A stretch of DNA of 64,000 nt, taken from Nitrobacter sp035546855 (GTDB taxonomy: Bacteria; Pseudomonadota; Alphaproteobacteria; Rhizobiales; Xanthobacteraceae). Position numbers and translations under genes: made by a program. The stretch covers positions 88,968 to 152,967 of the forward strand of contig DASZVY010000094.1 in NCBI GenBank assembly GCA_035546855.1, read 5' to 3'. Position 1 is the stretch's first letter; each line of letters opens with the position of its first letter. The notes beneath the pieces are model-generated. The model had not been told where the DNA came from, searched no databases, and was given only the letters and a program-made list of their open reading frames with translations. Shown here in pieces: positions 40,585 through 49,296 of this stretch.

Positions 40585-42087
40585 TTAAGCGTACACGAAC
40601 GCCCGGTCGGTCAGGTCGATTTTCGGAAACTCGTCCTTCTCCGCCCAGTAGTCCTGATTGTGCTGCCACTCCGGCTTGTCGCCGCGCTTCGGCAGCAGGT
40701 GCATGCCGCGCATCATGTAGCCGGGATTGAAGTTCTCCGGGTCGATCCACGGGAGCAGTGGCATGTTGTGATCTTCGGGCCGCAATGCCGGCGTCACCTT
40801 GTGGGCGCCGATCGCCTTCATGTGCTTGAGCAGGCGGCAGACGAAATCGGCCACCAGGTCGACGCGCAGGGTCCAGCTCGCGCGGAAATAGCCGAACACC
40901 CAGACGAGGTTCGGCACGCCGGTGAACATCATGCCGCGATAGGTGACGGTGTCGGCGAAATCGAGGGGCTCGCCGTCGATGCTGAAAGCGATGTCGCCGG
41001 TGGCGCTGAGATTGAACCCGGTGGCGGTGACGACGATGTCGGCCTCCAGCGTCTTGCCGGATTTGAGCAGGATGCCTTTTTCGGTGAAGCGATCGATCTC
41101 GTCGGTGACGACGGAGGCCTTTCCGGCCTTGATGGCCTGGAACAGGTCGCCGTCCGGAATGAACGCGATGCGCTGCCGCCAAGGCCGGTAGCGCGGCGTG
41201 AAGTGGGTGGCGATGTCGTAATCGGAGCCGAGGTAGGCTTCGACCGCGGCGAGCAGATCCTTCTTCGCACCTTCAGGGTCTTTGAAGGTGCGGCGGGTGA
41301 AGGCATCCTGTTCGTAAAGGATGTGGCGGCGGGTGATCTCGTGGATCCAGGTCTCGTCCACCTGCAGCTTGCGCAGCGTTTCGGCGATCTCGATGGCGTT
41401 GCGGCCGGCGCGGAAATAGGTCGGCGATCGCTGCAGCATGGTGACGTGGGCGACGTCGTCGGCGATGTTGGGGACGAGCGTCGCGGCGGTCGCGCCCGAG
41501 CCGATCACGATGACGCGCTTGCCCTTGTAGTCGAGGTCCGTGGGCCACTTCTGCGGATGCACCACGGTGCCCTTGAACTTGTCGAAGTCTGTCCATTCCG
41601 GCGTGTAGCCTTCGGCGTGGCGGTAGTAGCCCTGGCACATCCAGAAGAAATTGGTGGTGAAGCGCAGCCGCTCGCCGGTGTCGAGACGCTCGGCGTCGAT
41701 GATCCAGAGATTGTCGGCATTCGACCAGTTCGCGGCGACGATCTTGTGGCGGTAGCGGATGTGGCGCGCGAGATCGTTCTCCGCGATCACTTCGCCCATG
41801 TATCTGCGGATTTCCTCGGCGGTCGCGATCGGCGCCGAGGTCCACGGCTTGAAACGGTAGCCGAAGGTGTGGAGATCGCTGTCGGAGCGGATGCCGGGAT
41901 ACTTATGCGTCAGCCAGGTGCCCCCAAAGCTTTCCTGCGCTTCCAGCACCACGAAGCTGGTCTCCGGCATTTGCGTGGTCAGGTGATAGGCCGCGCCGAC
42001 CCCGGAGATGCCCGCACCGGCGATGAGGACGTCGAAGTGTTCGGTCTTCTGCGCAGCTTTGGCGTCGATTCGGGTCTGGACGTTCAT
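40585..42087 (-). CDS. FAD-containing monooxygenase (Baeyer-Villiger type, EthA-like)
   Basis: A 500-residue flavoprotein monooxygenase. It has FAD motif IAGAGISGVGAAYHL, the Baeyer-Villiger fingerprint FKGTVVHPQKWP, NADPH motif VIGSGATAATL and the ATGFNL block. Such enzymes oxidise ketones to esters or lactones, or oxidise sulfur or nitrogen. The size and YRGMMFTGVPNLVWVFGYFR block resemble EthA-like enzymes. It stands alone between repeats; the substrate is unknown. Confidence 0.88.
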   Translation of the reverse strand: MNVQTRIDAKAAQKTEHFDVLIAGAGISGVGAAYHLTTQMPETSFVVLEAQESFGGTWLTHKYPGIRSDSDLHTFGYRFKPWTSAPIATAEEIRRYMGEVIAENDLARHIRYRHKIVAANWSNADNLWIIDAERLDTGERLRFTTNFFWMCQGYYRHAEGYTPEWTDFDKFKGTVVHPQKWPTDLDYKGKRVIVIGSGATAATLVPNIADDVAHVTMLQRSPTYFRAGRNAIEIAETLRKLQVDETWIHEITRRHILYEQDAFTRRTFKDPEGAKKDLLAAVEAYLGSDYDIATHFTPRYRPWRQRIAFIPDGDLFQAIKAGKASVVTDEIDRFTEKGILLKSGKTLEADIVVTATGFNLSATGDIAFSIDGEPLDFADTVTYRGMMFTGVPNLVWVFGYFRASWTLRVDLVADFVCRLLKHMKAIGAHKVTPALRPEDHNMPLLPWIDPENFNPGYMMRGMHLLPKRGDKPEWQHNQDYWAEKDEFPKIDLTDRAFVYA

Positions 42088-42107
42088 GGTGCTCTATCTC
42101 CTCAACA

Positions 42108-42190
42108 GTCATTGCGAGGAGCGAAGCGACGAAGCAATCCAGTCCTTGCCTATCTGCTTTCTGGATTGCTTCGCTTCGCTCGCAATGACG
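42108..42190. repeat. Inverted intergenic repeat (cattgcgagg family)
   Basis: Near-identical to the element at 26158-26238: left arm GTCATTGCGAGGAGCGAAGC, right arm CTTCGCTTCGCTCGCAATGACG-type. It lies upstream of the monooxygenase gene and downstream of the MoxR gene. Confidence 0.8.
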
Positions 42191-42247
42191 ATCCGTTCGA
42201 GCGCCGCGCTTTCATTTATTCGGGCGCGTTAGAGGGATGACGCTGTG

Positions 42248-43090
42248 TCACACCTCGCGGCGGCTGAGGAAGGCGAGGCGCTCGAACAGGTGCACGTCCT
42301 GCTCGTTCTTCAGCAGCGCGCCGTGCAGCGGCGGGATCAGCTTGCGCGGATCGCGTTCGCGCAACTGCTCCGGCGACATGTCCTCGTTGAGCAGCAGCTT
42401 GAGCCAGTCGAGCAGCTCGGACGTCGACGGCTTCTTCTTCAGGCCCGGCACTTCGCGCACCTCGAAGAAGATGCGAAGCGCCTCCTGCACCAGACGCTGC
42501 TTGATGCCGGGAAAATGCACGTCGATGATCTGCTGCATCGTCTCCTGGTCCGGGAACTTGATGTAGTGGAAGAAGCAGCGGCGCAGGAAGGCGTCCGGCA
42601 GCTCCTTCTCGTTGTTGGAGGTGATCATGACGATCGGGCGCGCCTTGGCCTTGATGGTCTCGCCGGTCTCGTAGACGAAGAACTCCATGCGGTCGAGTTC
42701 CTGCAGCAGGTCGTTGGGGAACTCGATGTCGGCCTTGTCGATCTCGTCGATCAGCAGCACCGGCCGCCTGGTGTGGGTAAAGGCCTCCCACAACTTGCCG
42801 CGCTTGATGTAGTTCGAGATGTCGGAGACGCGTGCGTCGCCGAGCTGGCTGTCGCGCAGCCGCGAGACCGCGTCGTATTCGTAAAGGCCCTGTTGCGCCT
42901 TGGTGGTCGATTTGATGTGCCAGGTCAGGAGCGGTGCGCCGATCGCCTTGGCGACTTCCTCGGCCAGCACCGTCTTTCCGGTTCCGGGCTCGCCCTTCAC
43001 CAGGAGCGGCCGTTCCAGCACGATGGCGGCGTTGACGGCGATCTTGAGGTCATCGGTCGCGACGTAGTCCTTGGTGCCGGTAAATTTCAT
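42248..43090 (-). CDS. MoxR/CoxD-type AAA+ ATPase
   Basis: A 280-residue AAA+ ATPase of the MoxR family. Walker A GEPGTGKT, Walker B VLLIDEIDKAD, sensor 1 ITSNNEKELP and the arginine-finger region DAFLRRCFFHYIKFPD are present. MoxR proteins work with von Willebrand factor A proteins as metal- or cofactor-insertion chaperones, for example CoxD/CoxE in CO dehydrogenase maturation. The matching VWA gene is at 43693, divergent and across a small GlsB-like gene. No cox structural gene is in view, so the client is unknown. Confidence 0.9.
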   Translation of the reverse strand: MKFTGTKDYVATDDLKIAVNAAIVLERPLLVKGEPGTGKTVLAEEVAKAIGAPLLTWHIKSTTKAQQGLYEYDAVSRLRDSQLGDARVSDISNYIKRGKLWEAFTHTRRPVLLIDEIDKADIEFPNDLLQELDRMEFFVYETGETIKAKARPIVMITSNNEKELPDAFLRRCFFHYIKFPDQETMQQIIDVHFPGIKQRLVQEALRIFFEVREVPGLKKKPSTSELLDWLKLLLNEDMSPEQLRERDPRKLIPPLHGALLKNEQDVHLFERLAFLSRREV

Positions 43091-43142
43091 TGGAAGTCTG
43101 CCTTGCTGTTTCTTCTACCCGACATCCGGGACCGTTACACAA

Positions 43143-43175
43143 GAAACGACCGCGCCGTTGTGGGGCGGTCGTTTC
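43143..43175 (-). terminator. Hairpin terminator after the GlsB-like gene
   Basis: An 11-bp perfect stem GAAACGACCGC/GCGGTCGTTTC, 17 nt after the minus-strand GlsB-like stop. The minus-strand side continues TTGTG, a weak U-run. It separates this gene from moxR. Confidence 0.6.
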
Positions 43176-43192
43176 GCAAATCTTTTGCAGCG

Positions 43193-43438
43193 TTACGCGC
43201 GCCGGATCAACGACAGGATGATCAGGACGATAATGCCGCCGATTGCCGCATTGATGATTTCCGCGATCAGGCCGCCGCCGATAAGGATGCCGAGCCGCGG
43301 CAGCAGCCAGCCCGCGACAACCGCGCCGACGATGCCAACGACGATATTCCCGAGCAGGCCGAAGCCGGCGCCTTTCACGATCAGGCCCGCAAGCCACCCT
43401 GCGATCGCGCCGACAATCAACCAGACAATAATTCCCAT
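43193..43438 (-). CDS. GlsB/YeaQ/YmgE family small membrane protein
   Basis: An 81-residue protein of three short membrane segments: MGIIVWLIVGAIAGWLAGLI, then GLLGNIVVGIVGAVVAGWLL, then IAEIINAAIGGIIVLIILSL. This is the transglycosylase-associated/GlsB stress protein family, with the Gly-rich AGWLAG and GNIVVGIVGA blocks. The function is unclear; members are stress-induced in several bacteria. It is followed by its own hairpin. Confidence 0.9.
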   Translation of the reverse strand: MGIIVWLIVGAIAGWLAGLIVKGAGFGLLGNIVVGIVGAVVAGWLLPRLGILIGGGLIAEIINAAIGGIIVLIILSLIRRA

Positions 43439-43692
43439 GGCCGCCCCCCTGAGATACCGGTGCCGAAACTGACACCCGGTCGTGCAAGCCGTCCAGCCGA
43501 TATCGTCCGGCTGTCCGACGGCGGCCCAATTCTAGAGGAAAAATCAATGAGGTCCAGCCGTGCGGCCCGCGCGGCGGATGGCAGTCAGATCCGCGCGCCA
43601 ACCCCTTGACGGCCGCGGACAGGCGCGCAATCTGCTGGTGGACCGGCACGGGATGCACACAGGATGCGAATGTTGGAATCGGACCGCTAGGC

Positions 43693-44868
43693 ATGTTCCT
43701 GCAATTCTTCACATCGCTGCGCGACGCGCAGGTGCCGGTCACGCTGCGCGAATATCTCACCTTGATGGAGGCGCTCGACGCCGATCTCGCCGATCAGAGC
43801 GTCGAGCATTTCTATTATCTGTCCCGTGCCTCGCTGGTGAAGGACGAGCGCAACCTCGACAAGTTCGACCGCGTGTTCGGGACGGTGTTCAAGGGGCTGG
43901 AGAGCCTGCTCGACGCCATGGACAAGGCGGAGATCCCCGAGGAGTGGCTGAAGAAGCTCGCCGAAAAATACCTCACCGAGGAGGAGAAGAAGCAGATCGA
44001 GGCCATGGGCTGGGACAAGCTCATGGAGACGCTGAAGAAGCGCCTCGAGGAGCAGAAGAAGCGTCACCAGGGTGGCAACAAGTGGATCGGCACGGCTGGT
44101 ACCTCTCCGTTCGGCGCCTACGGCTACAATCCCGAAGGCATCCGCATCGGGCAGGAGAAGAACCGCAATAACCGTGCGGTGAAGGTGTGGGACAAGCGCG
44201 AGTTCAAGGATCTCGACGGCAACGTCGAGCTCGGCATTCGCAACATCAAGGTGGCGTTGCGCCGCTTGCGCAAGTTCGCGCGCACCGGCGCGCCGGACGA
44301 GCTCGATCTCGACACCACGATCAAGGAAACAGCCAACCACGGCTATCTCGACGTGCACATGCGGCCGGAGCGGCGCAACGCGGTCAAGGTGCTGGTGTTC
44401 TTCGACATCGGCGGCTCGATGGACAGCCACATCAAGCAGGTCGAGGAGCTGTTCTCCGCGGCGAAGACCGAATTCAAGCACATGGAGTATTTCTACTTCC
44501 ACAACTGCCTCTATGAAGGCGTGTGGAAGCAGAACAAGCGGCGCTTCACCGACCGCACGCCGACTTGGGACGTGCTGCACAAGTTTCCTCACGACTACAA
44601 GGTGGTGTTCGTCGGCGACGCCTCGATGTCGCCTTACGAGATCATGGTGCCCGGCGGCTCGGTCGAGCATGTCAACGAGGAGCCGGGCGCGATCTGGCTC
44701 GAGCGCATCACGCGCACCTATCCGCATGCGGTCTGGCTCAACCCGGTGGCGCAGAAGCACTGGGACTATTCGGAATCGACCACCATTATCCGCCGGCTGT
44801 TCTCGGAACGGATGTTCCCGCTGACGATCGAGGGGCTGGAGAACGCGATGAAGGAACTGGTGAGGTAG
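43693..44868 (+). CDS. VWA domain protein (CoxE-like partner of MoxR)
   Basis: A 391-residue protein with an N-terminal helical region rich in charged residues and a C-terminal VWA domain. The metal-site motif is LVFFDIGGSMDSH, a D-x-G-G-S form instead of the usual D-x-S-x-S. The FVGDASMSPYEIMVPGGSVE and NEEPGAIWLERI blocks are typical of the CoxE-like family. I chose ATG 43693 (MFLQFF); the frame is open upstream to 43606. Together with the MoxR ATPase it probably forms a chaperone pair for an unidentified metalloenzyme. Confidence 0.87.
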   Translation: MFLQFFTSLRDAQVPVTLREYLTLMEALDADLADQSVEHFYYLSRASLVKDERNLDKFDRVFGTVFKGLESLLDAMDKAEIPEEWLKKLAEKYLTEEEKKQIEAMGWDKLMETLKKRLEEQKKRHQGGNKWIGTAGTSPFGAYGYNPEGIRIGQEKNRNNRAVKVWDKREFKDLDGNVELGIRNIKVALRRLRKFARTGAPDELDLDTTIKETANHGYLDVHMRPERRNAVKVLVFFDIGGSMDSHIKQVEELFSAAKTEFKHMEYFYFHNCLYEGVWKQNKRRFTDRTPTWDVLHKFPHDYKVVFVGDASMSPYEIMVPGGSVEHVNEEPGAIWLERITRTYPHAVWLNPVAQKHWDYSESTTIIRRLFSERMFPLTIEGLENAMKELVR

Positions 44869-44900
44869 GTTGCGGTCGTCATCGGCCGTAACATAATCTT

Positions 44901-45020
44901 CGTCATGGCCGGGCGTGTCCCGGCCATCCACGCCTTTCTCGCAGAGACGGCGCAAGACGTGGATGTCCGGCACCGCAGACAAGTTTACGCAGTCTGCGAC
45001 TGCTACGGCCGACCATGACG
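44901..45020. repeat. Paired palindromic intergenic repeat (REP-like, with insertion)
   Basis: CGTCATGGCCGGGCGTGTCC at the left and CCGACCATGACG at the right, with about 30 extra bases in the right half compared with other copies. It lies between the VWA and rhodanese genes. Confidence 0.62.
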
Positions 45021-45040
45021 ATTTCAACGAGGAAATGCCC

Positions 45041-45454
45041 ATGCCCCAAACCATCACCCGCGGTATCAAGAAGCTGCTCGAGGAAGCCAACAAGGAAATC
45101 GAGACCATGAGCGTCGCCGACGCCAAGGCAGCGGTGGCGCGCGGCGAGGCTGTCATCGTCGACATCCGCGATCCGCGCGAACTGGAGCGCGAAGGCAAGA
45201 TCCCGGGCTCATTCTCCTGCACCCGTGGCATGCTGGAATTCTGGATCGATCCGGAAAGCCCTTACGCCAAGCCGATCTTCCAGGAGGAAGGCAAGAAGTT
45301 CATCTTCCATTGCGCCTCCGGCTGGCGCTCAGCGCTGGCGGCGAAAACCGCGCAGGACATGGGCCTGAAGCCGGTGGCGCATCTCGGCGGCGGCTTCACC
45401 GCCTGGCGCGACGCCGGCGAGGCGGTGGAGAAGGTCGAGCCGAAGGCGAAGTAA
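45041..45454 (+). CDS. Rhodanese-like domain protein
   Basis: A 137-residue single-domain rhodanese. The active-site loop is Cys91 in FHCASGWRSA, and VIVDIRDPRELEREGKIPGS is the usual CH2A-like block. It could carry sulfane sulfur for sulfide, thiosulfate or tRNA chemistry. The GAGGAA ribosome site favours the ATG at 45041 over 45035. The next gene is a second, larger sulfurtransferase, and the two are separated by a palindromic repeat. Confidence 0.9.
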   Translation: MPQTITRGIKKLLEEANKEIETMSVADAKAAVARGEAVIVDIRDPRELEREGKIPGSFSCTRGMLEFWIDPESPYAKPIFQEEGKKFIFHCASGWRSALAAKTAQDMGLKPVAHLGGGFTAWRDAGEAVEKVEPKAK

Positions 45455-45470
45455 CCGCTGCTGATGTTTT

Positions 45471-45561
45471 CGTCATGCCCGCGCTTGTCGCGGGCATCCA
45501 TGTCTTTCATGCTTTGACCTCGCACAAGACGTAGATGGCCGGGACAAGCCCGGCCATGACG
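45471..45561. repeat. Paired palindromic intergenic repeat (REP-like)
   Basis: CGTCATGCCCGCGCTTGTCG at the left and GGGACAAGCCCGGCCATGACG-type arm at the right. It lies 25 nt upstream of the sseA start, so its right hairpin is close to the ribosome binding site. Confidence 0.75.
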
Positions 45562-45585
45562 ATGGCTGCGAATAGGAGTGCGTAT

Positions 45586-46446
45586 ATGTCTTCCACCACC
45601 GCCGATCCTCTTGTTTCCACCGAATGGCTTGCGGCGCATCTCGGCGACGCCAACGTCAAGGTCATCGACGCCTCGTTCAAGATGCCGGGCGTCACGCCGC
45701 TGCCGATCGACGATTTCCTCGCCGCGCACATTCCCGGTGCGGTGTTCTTCGACGTCGATGCGGTGTCCGATCATGCCTCGTCGCTGCCGCACATGTATCC
45801 CGATGCCGCGCAGTTCGCGCGTGATGTCGGCGCGCTCGGCATTTCCTCTGAAGATACGGTCGTGGTCTACGACTCCGGCGGCTGGGTTGCCGCGCCGCGG
45901 GCGTGGTGGATGTTCCTGTCGTTCGGCCACGCAAATGTCCGGGTGCTTGATGGCGGCCTGAAGAAATGGCGGGCCGAAGGGCGACCGGTGGAGTCCGGCC
46001 AGGCATCGCCGAAGCCGGGCAAATTCACCGCTTCGTTCGATCCGGCCTACGTGCGCGGCAAGGGACAACTCGTCGATAATCTGTCCGCACATCGCGAGCA
46101 GGTGATCGACGCGCGCGCCGCCAACCGTTTCGAGGGCAGCGTCGCGGAGCCGAGAGCCGGTCTGCGTTCGGGTCACATCCCCGGCAGCCGCAACCTGCCA
46201 TACAACGACCTGTTCGATGCCGCGACCGGCACCATGAAGCCGCTCGACGACTTGCGCGCGGCATTTGTCGGCGCGGGCCTCGATCTCGCAAGGCCCGTCG
46301 TCACCACCTGCGGCTCCGGCGTGTCCGCCGCTGTGCTGACGCTCGCGCTCTATCGTCTCGGCGTGCGCGGATCGGCGCTCTACGACGGCTCATGGTCGGA
46401 ATGGGGGCTGCAGGGCGGGCCGCCGGTCGCGACCGGGCCTGCTTGA
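45586..46446 (+). CDS. sseA: Sulfurtransferase, 3-mercaptopyruvate type
   Basis: A 286-residue tandem-rhodanese protein. The N-terminal inactive domain has HIPGAVFFDVDAVSDHASSL, and the C-terminal catalytic domain has the active-site loop CGSGVSA, close to the CG(S/T)GVTA of 3-mercaptopyruvate sulfurtransferases rather than the CRKGxT of thiosulfate rhodaneses. It would transfer sulfur from 3-mercaptopyruvate to thiols or cyanide in the cytosol. GGAG lies about 8 nt upstream of the ATG. Confidence 0.9.
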   Translation: MSSTTADPLVSTEWLAAHLGDANVKVIDASFKMPGVTPLPIDDFLAAHIPGAVFFDVDAVSDHASSLPHMYPDAAQFARDVGALGISSEDTVVVYDSGGWVAAPRAWWMFLSFGHANVRVLDGGLKKWRAEGRPVESGQASPKPGKFTASFDPAYVRGKGQLVDNLSAHREQVIDARAANRFEGSVAEPRAGLRSGHIPGSRNLPYNDLFDAATGTMKPLDDLRAAFVGAGLDLARPVVTTCGSGVSAAVLTLALYRLGVRGSALYDGSWSEWGLQGGPPVATGPA

Positions 46447-46448
46447 GC

Positions 46449-47756
46449 TCAATTGCCGAACGGGGATGTGCCGAGCGGGGATGTGCCGAACGGGTTGGCG
46501 GGCTGCTGCTGAACTGGCTGCGTGAGACGTACGCGCCGGATCCTCCGCTTCACGGCGCGCCTCGCTCGGGTGGGTTTCCTGACCACTGAAGGCGCTTTGT
46601 CGGCTGCTTTGGGTCGTTCGAGTGGCACCGGTATGTGGAGCGCCGCGACCTTCAGAGAAGCGTCCGTGGCGGCCGGTGCGGATTGCGCGGTATCGCTAGC
46701 GGCCGCATCGGTCGTCGGGCTGTTGTTTTGAGGCGTCGCGCGGCTCGTTGCGGCGGCTTCGGGTGTGATCGCGGAACTTGCGTCAGCAGCCTTGGCGTCA
46801 GCAGCCTTGATATCAACAGCCTTGACATCAGCAACCTTGGCATCAGCCGGCTTGCTATCAACGATCCCGGCGTGAGCCGCGGCTGCGGGTTTTGTGTCAG
46901 CAGGCTTGGCGTCAGTCGTGCTGATGGCTGCGGCTGCCTGACTCGATGCCGTTGCGGCGTTTGGGGTGACGTCCAAAGGTGCGGTTTCCGGCGCGGCCGT
47001 GGCGCTGGTCGTGTCAGACTTGGCAGATTTTTGGTCGTCAGTCTTGCCATCAGCCATGCTCTGATCGGAGGTCTCGGGTTCAACTGCGGTTTGTTCAGTC
47101 GATGGGGACGGGGGCTGCGGCGTCTCGGCGGATGAGGCGCGAGCGGAACCGGTGCCGGGGGCCTCCGTCGGGCTGATCGAAGGCGCGCCGAGCGTTGCCG
47201 CGCTGTCAGTGTTGCCGGGCGCAGAGGGGACTTCCGCGGACCCGGATGGAGGAGCCGCCGCAGGCGGATCGGAATCGGCGGCGGCCGGCGCACGAGAGGC
47301 AATCGGCGAAGTTGACGGAGATGGATTGTCCGGTACCGCCGGAGCGGTCGCCTGAATCTCTTCCGACGTCCCGGCCCCCGCGGTTACAGGCTGGCCTTCT
47401 GCCACGGGATGATCGTCTGTCGCGGTGGACAATGATGCGACCGTCTCAGGCACGGTGACGGTCGCTGAGGGCGAAGCCGTTGCGGGGATGTCGGCGGAAG
47501 CGGCCGCGCCGTCGCCGGGCGGGGGAGCAGGTGCCGGCTCACGCCCGGTTGCCGGTGGATCGATTTTCAGCAACGCAAGCGTCGGCGGGACGGCATCGGA
47601 CGGACGCGCGAAAGCCACTTCCGGCGCTCGCTGGAGCGGCAGGCTGGCAAACTCCTGATGGGTGACGCGCAGCAGGGCGGCCGCACCGAAGCCGAAAATC
47701 AGAATCGAGACCGAAAGCACGGTTGCGAGGAACAGGAACCGAAAGCGGGGCAGCAT
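46449..47756 (-). CDS. Membrane-anchored Ala/Pro-rich low-complexity protein
   Basis: A 435-residue protein with one N-terminal membrane segment (LFLATVLSVSILIFGFGAAA), a long Ala/Pro/Thr/Ser-rich disordered part, degenerate D-A-K-x-A-D repeats (for example SKPADAKVADVKAVDIKAAD) and a basic C-terminus (RKPTRARRAVKRRIRRVRLT). The composition suggests a periplasmic linker protein or cell-wall-spanning anchor with a charged tail. I chose ATG 47756; a GTG at 47801 is possible. The stop lies 2 nt from the convergent sseA stop. No family is recognised. Confidence 0.62.
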   Translation of the reverse strand: MLPRFRFLFLATVLSVSILIFGFGAAALLRVTHQEFASLPLQRAPEVAFARPSDAVPPTLALLKIDPPATGREPAPAPPPGDGAAASADIPATASPSATVTVPETVASLSTATDDHPVAEGQPVTAGAGTSEEIQATAPAVPDNPSPSTSPIASRAPAAADSDPPAAAPPSGSAEVPSAPGNTDSAATLGAPSISPTEAPGTGSARASSAETPQPPSPSTEQTAVEPETSDQSMADGKTDDQKSAKSDTTSATAAPETAPLDVTPNAATASSQAAAAISTTDAKPADTKPAAAAHAGIVDSKPADAKVADVKAVDIKAADAKAADASSAITPEAAATSRATPQNNSPTTDAAASDTAQSAPAATDASLKVAALHIPVPLERPKAADKAPSVVRKPTRARRAVKRRIRRVRLTQPVQQQPANPFGTSPLGTSPFGN

Positions 47757-48073
47757 AAGGAAAATTCCACCCCCACATTTCTGCGAAGGTTCTCGATTCA
47801 CGGAAACACGGTGATCCTGTCCGCCAACGCCGGGCTCACCCCATGCGAATCAGGTTGTTCCAGAGGATACCGCAACGGTCTGTCGGTTCTGCTGGAAAAT
47901 GCCGGAACGGCGGTTCGGGCCCAATCACTGCGGCATTCCTGTCACGACCATGGCCAATCTCGAAAATATGACCGAATCCGGGGTGATTTTGTCAGAATTG
48001 TCTTGAATGTGCCGTTATCCTGCGCGATGTCGCGATCCACGATCCAGTATCGGCTTGGGCTTATACAAGGGCG
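47757..48073. other. Divergent intergenic region, no gene seen
   Basis: The 317-bp gap separates the minus-strand Ala/Pro-rich gene from the L,D-transpeptidase gene, so it must hold both promoters. I see no clear repeat, hairpin terminator or conserved operator in it. Confidence 0.5.
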
Positions 48074-49270
48074 ATGATGATCAGACACATCTTGACCGTT
48101 TGCGCGGCTGTCGCGATGGGGGCCGTGGGTACGTCTGTGGCCTCGGCGCAGGGCTATCCTCAGCCTTCCGGCGCAACGACCTATTCCGCAGCGCCGGCCG
48201 GCTATCCGGCAGACTATCAGCGCCCAGCCACGATGGATGGCGTGCCGGACTATGATGCCGTCGACGATGGTGGCGACCAGGGAACGGCCGCGCTGCCGCC
48301 TCCCGGCCCGGTGTTGTCTCCGGACGATCCGCGATATGGCCGTCCTGGTTCCGCGTCGGTTTATTCCGATCGTGCCCCTCAGGGGCCGGTCATGTCCCCC
48401 GATGATCCACGCTACGGGCGCCCCGGCCCGTCGCCGACCTATTCGGACCGTAGCGTGCCGCAGGGTCCGGTGATGTCGCCCGACGATCCGCGCTACGGCC
48501 AGCCCGGTCCGTCGCAGTATCCGGTTCGCTCCCCGAACGACGCGGCTTCGGCGGGTGGTTCGGCTCCCGGTAACGCACCGCCAGCTCCGGTCGGGGCTGA
48601 CGGCCGGCCCATGTCGGTATCGGCGCTGCCCCCGGACGAACAGCCGGAGGCCGACCAGGGCGGCGAAAAGCAGTTGCCGCCCAACCTGCAGCGTCAGGAA
48701 GTCACATTCGTCACGAAGGAGCCGGCCGGCACGATCGTCGTCGATACGGCCCATACGTATCTCTACTATGTCCTCGGCAACAATCGTGCGATCCGCTACG
48801 GCGTTCGCGTGGGCCGCGATGGTTTCCGCTGGTCCGGCACGCAGAAGATTTCGCGCAAGGCCGAGTGGCCGGATTGGCATCCGCCGCCGGAGATGATCGA
48901 TCGCCAGCCCTATCTGCCGCGCTTCATGGCCGGTGGTCCGGGCAATCCGCTGGGCGCACGTGCGATGTATCTTGGCTCGACCGAGTATCGCATCCACGGG
49001 ACCAATCAGCCGTCGACCATTGGACACTACGTGTCGTCGGGCTGCATCGGAATGCTGAACGAGGACGTCAGCGACCTGTTCGACCGCGTCAAGGTTGGAA
49101 CGCGCGTTGTGGTGTTGCCCGGCTCGCGGCCTGCCGATCCGACGACGACCGCCTCGGCGCAACCGGTGCCGGATGCGAATGGCGCTCCGCCTCCGCAGCC
49201 GGTGGCGAATTTGCCGGGGACGCAGCCGACCTCCGTGGCGCCGCTTCCCGCGCCGGTGACGGTCCGGTAA
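48074..49270 (+). CDS. L,D-transpeptidase (YkuD domain) with tandem repeats
   Basis: A 398-residue exported enzyme with a signal peptide ending at SVASAQ. A proline-rich linker has three tandem GPVxSPDDPRYGxPG repeats (residues 78-92, 104-118, 131-145), followed by a YkuD catalytic domain (about 205-335) with motif YRIHGTNQPSTIGHYVSSGC, where His and Cys are catalytic. The C-terminal tail is again Pro/Ala-rich. YkuD enzymes make 3-3 peptidoglycan cross-links or attach outer-membrane lipoproteins; some in this order anchor beta-barrel proteins. A bidirectional terminator follows. Confidence 0.9.
   Translation: MMIRHILTVCAAVAMGAVGTSVASAQGYPQPSGATTYSAAPAGYPADYQRPATMDGVPDYDAVDDGGDQGTAALPPPGPVLSPDDPRYGRPGSASVYSDRAPQGPVMSPDDPRYGRPGPSPTYSDRSVPQGPVMSPDDPRYGQPGPSQYPVRSPNDAASAGGSAPGNAPPAPVGADGRPMSVSALPPDEQPEADQGGEKQLPPNLQRQEVTFVTKEPAGTIVVDTAHTYLYYVLGNNRAIRYGVRVGRDGFRWSGTQKISRKAEWPDWHPPPEMIDRQPYLPRFMAGGPGNPLGARAMYLGSTEYRIHGTNQPSTIGHYVSSGCIGMLNEDVSDLFDRVKVGTRVVVLPGSRPADPTTTASAQPVPDANGAPPPQPVANLPGTQPTSVAPLPAPVTVR
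48305..48508 (+). repeat. Three tandem coding repeats in the L,D-transpeptidase linker
   Basis: Three copies of a 15-residue unit, GPVxSPDDPRYGxPG, at a period of 26-27 residues (78-81 nt). The nucleotide copies differ mainly at third positions (for example GACGATCCGCGATATGG, GATGATCCACGCTACGG and GACGATCCGCGCTACGG), which suggests selection on the peptide. Confidence 0.85.
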
Positions 49271-49296
49271 TCCGGAAAGATTCGAGATCAAAAAAG

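Noticed and set aside
43687..45231. Open frame of 514 residues on the minus strand
   Set aside because: Antisense to the VWA and rhodanese genes, low-information composition and no domain.
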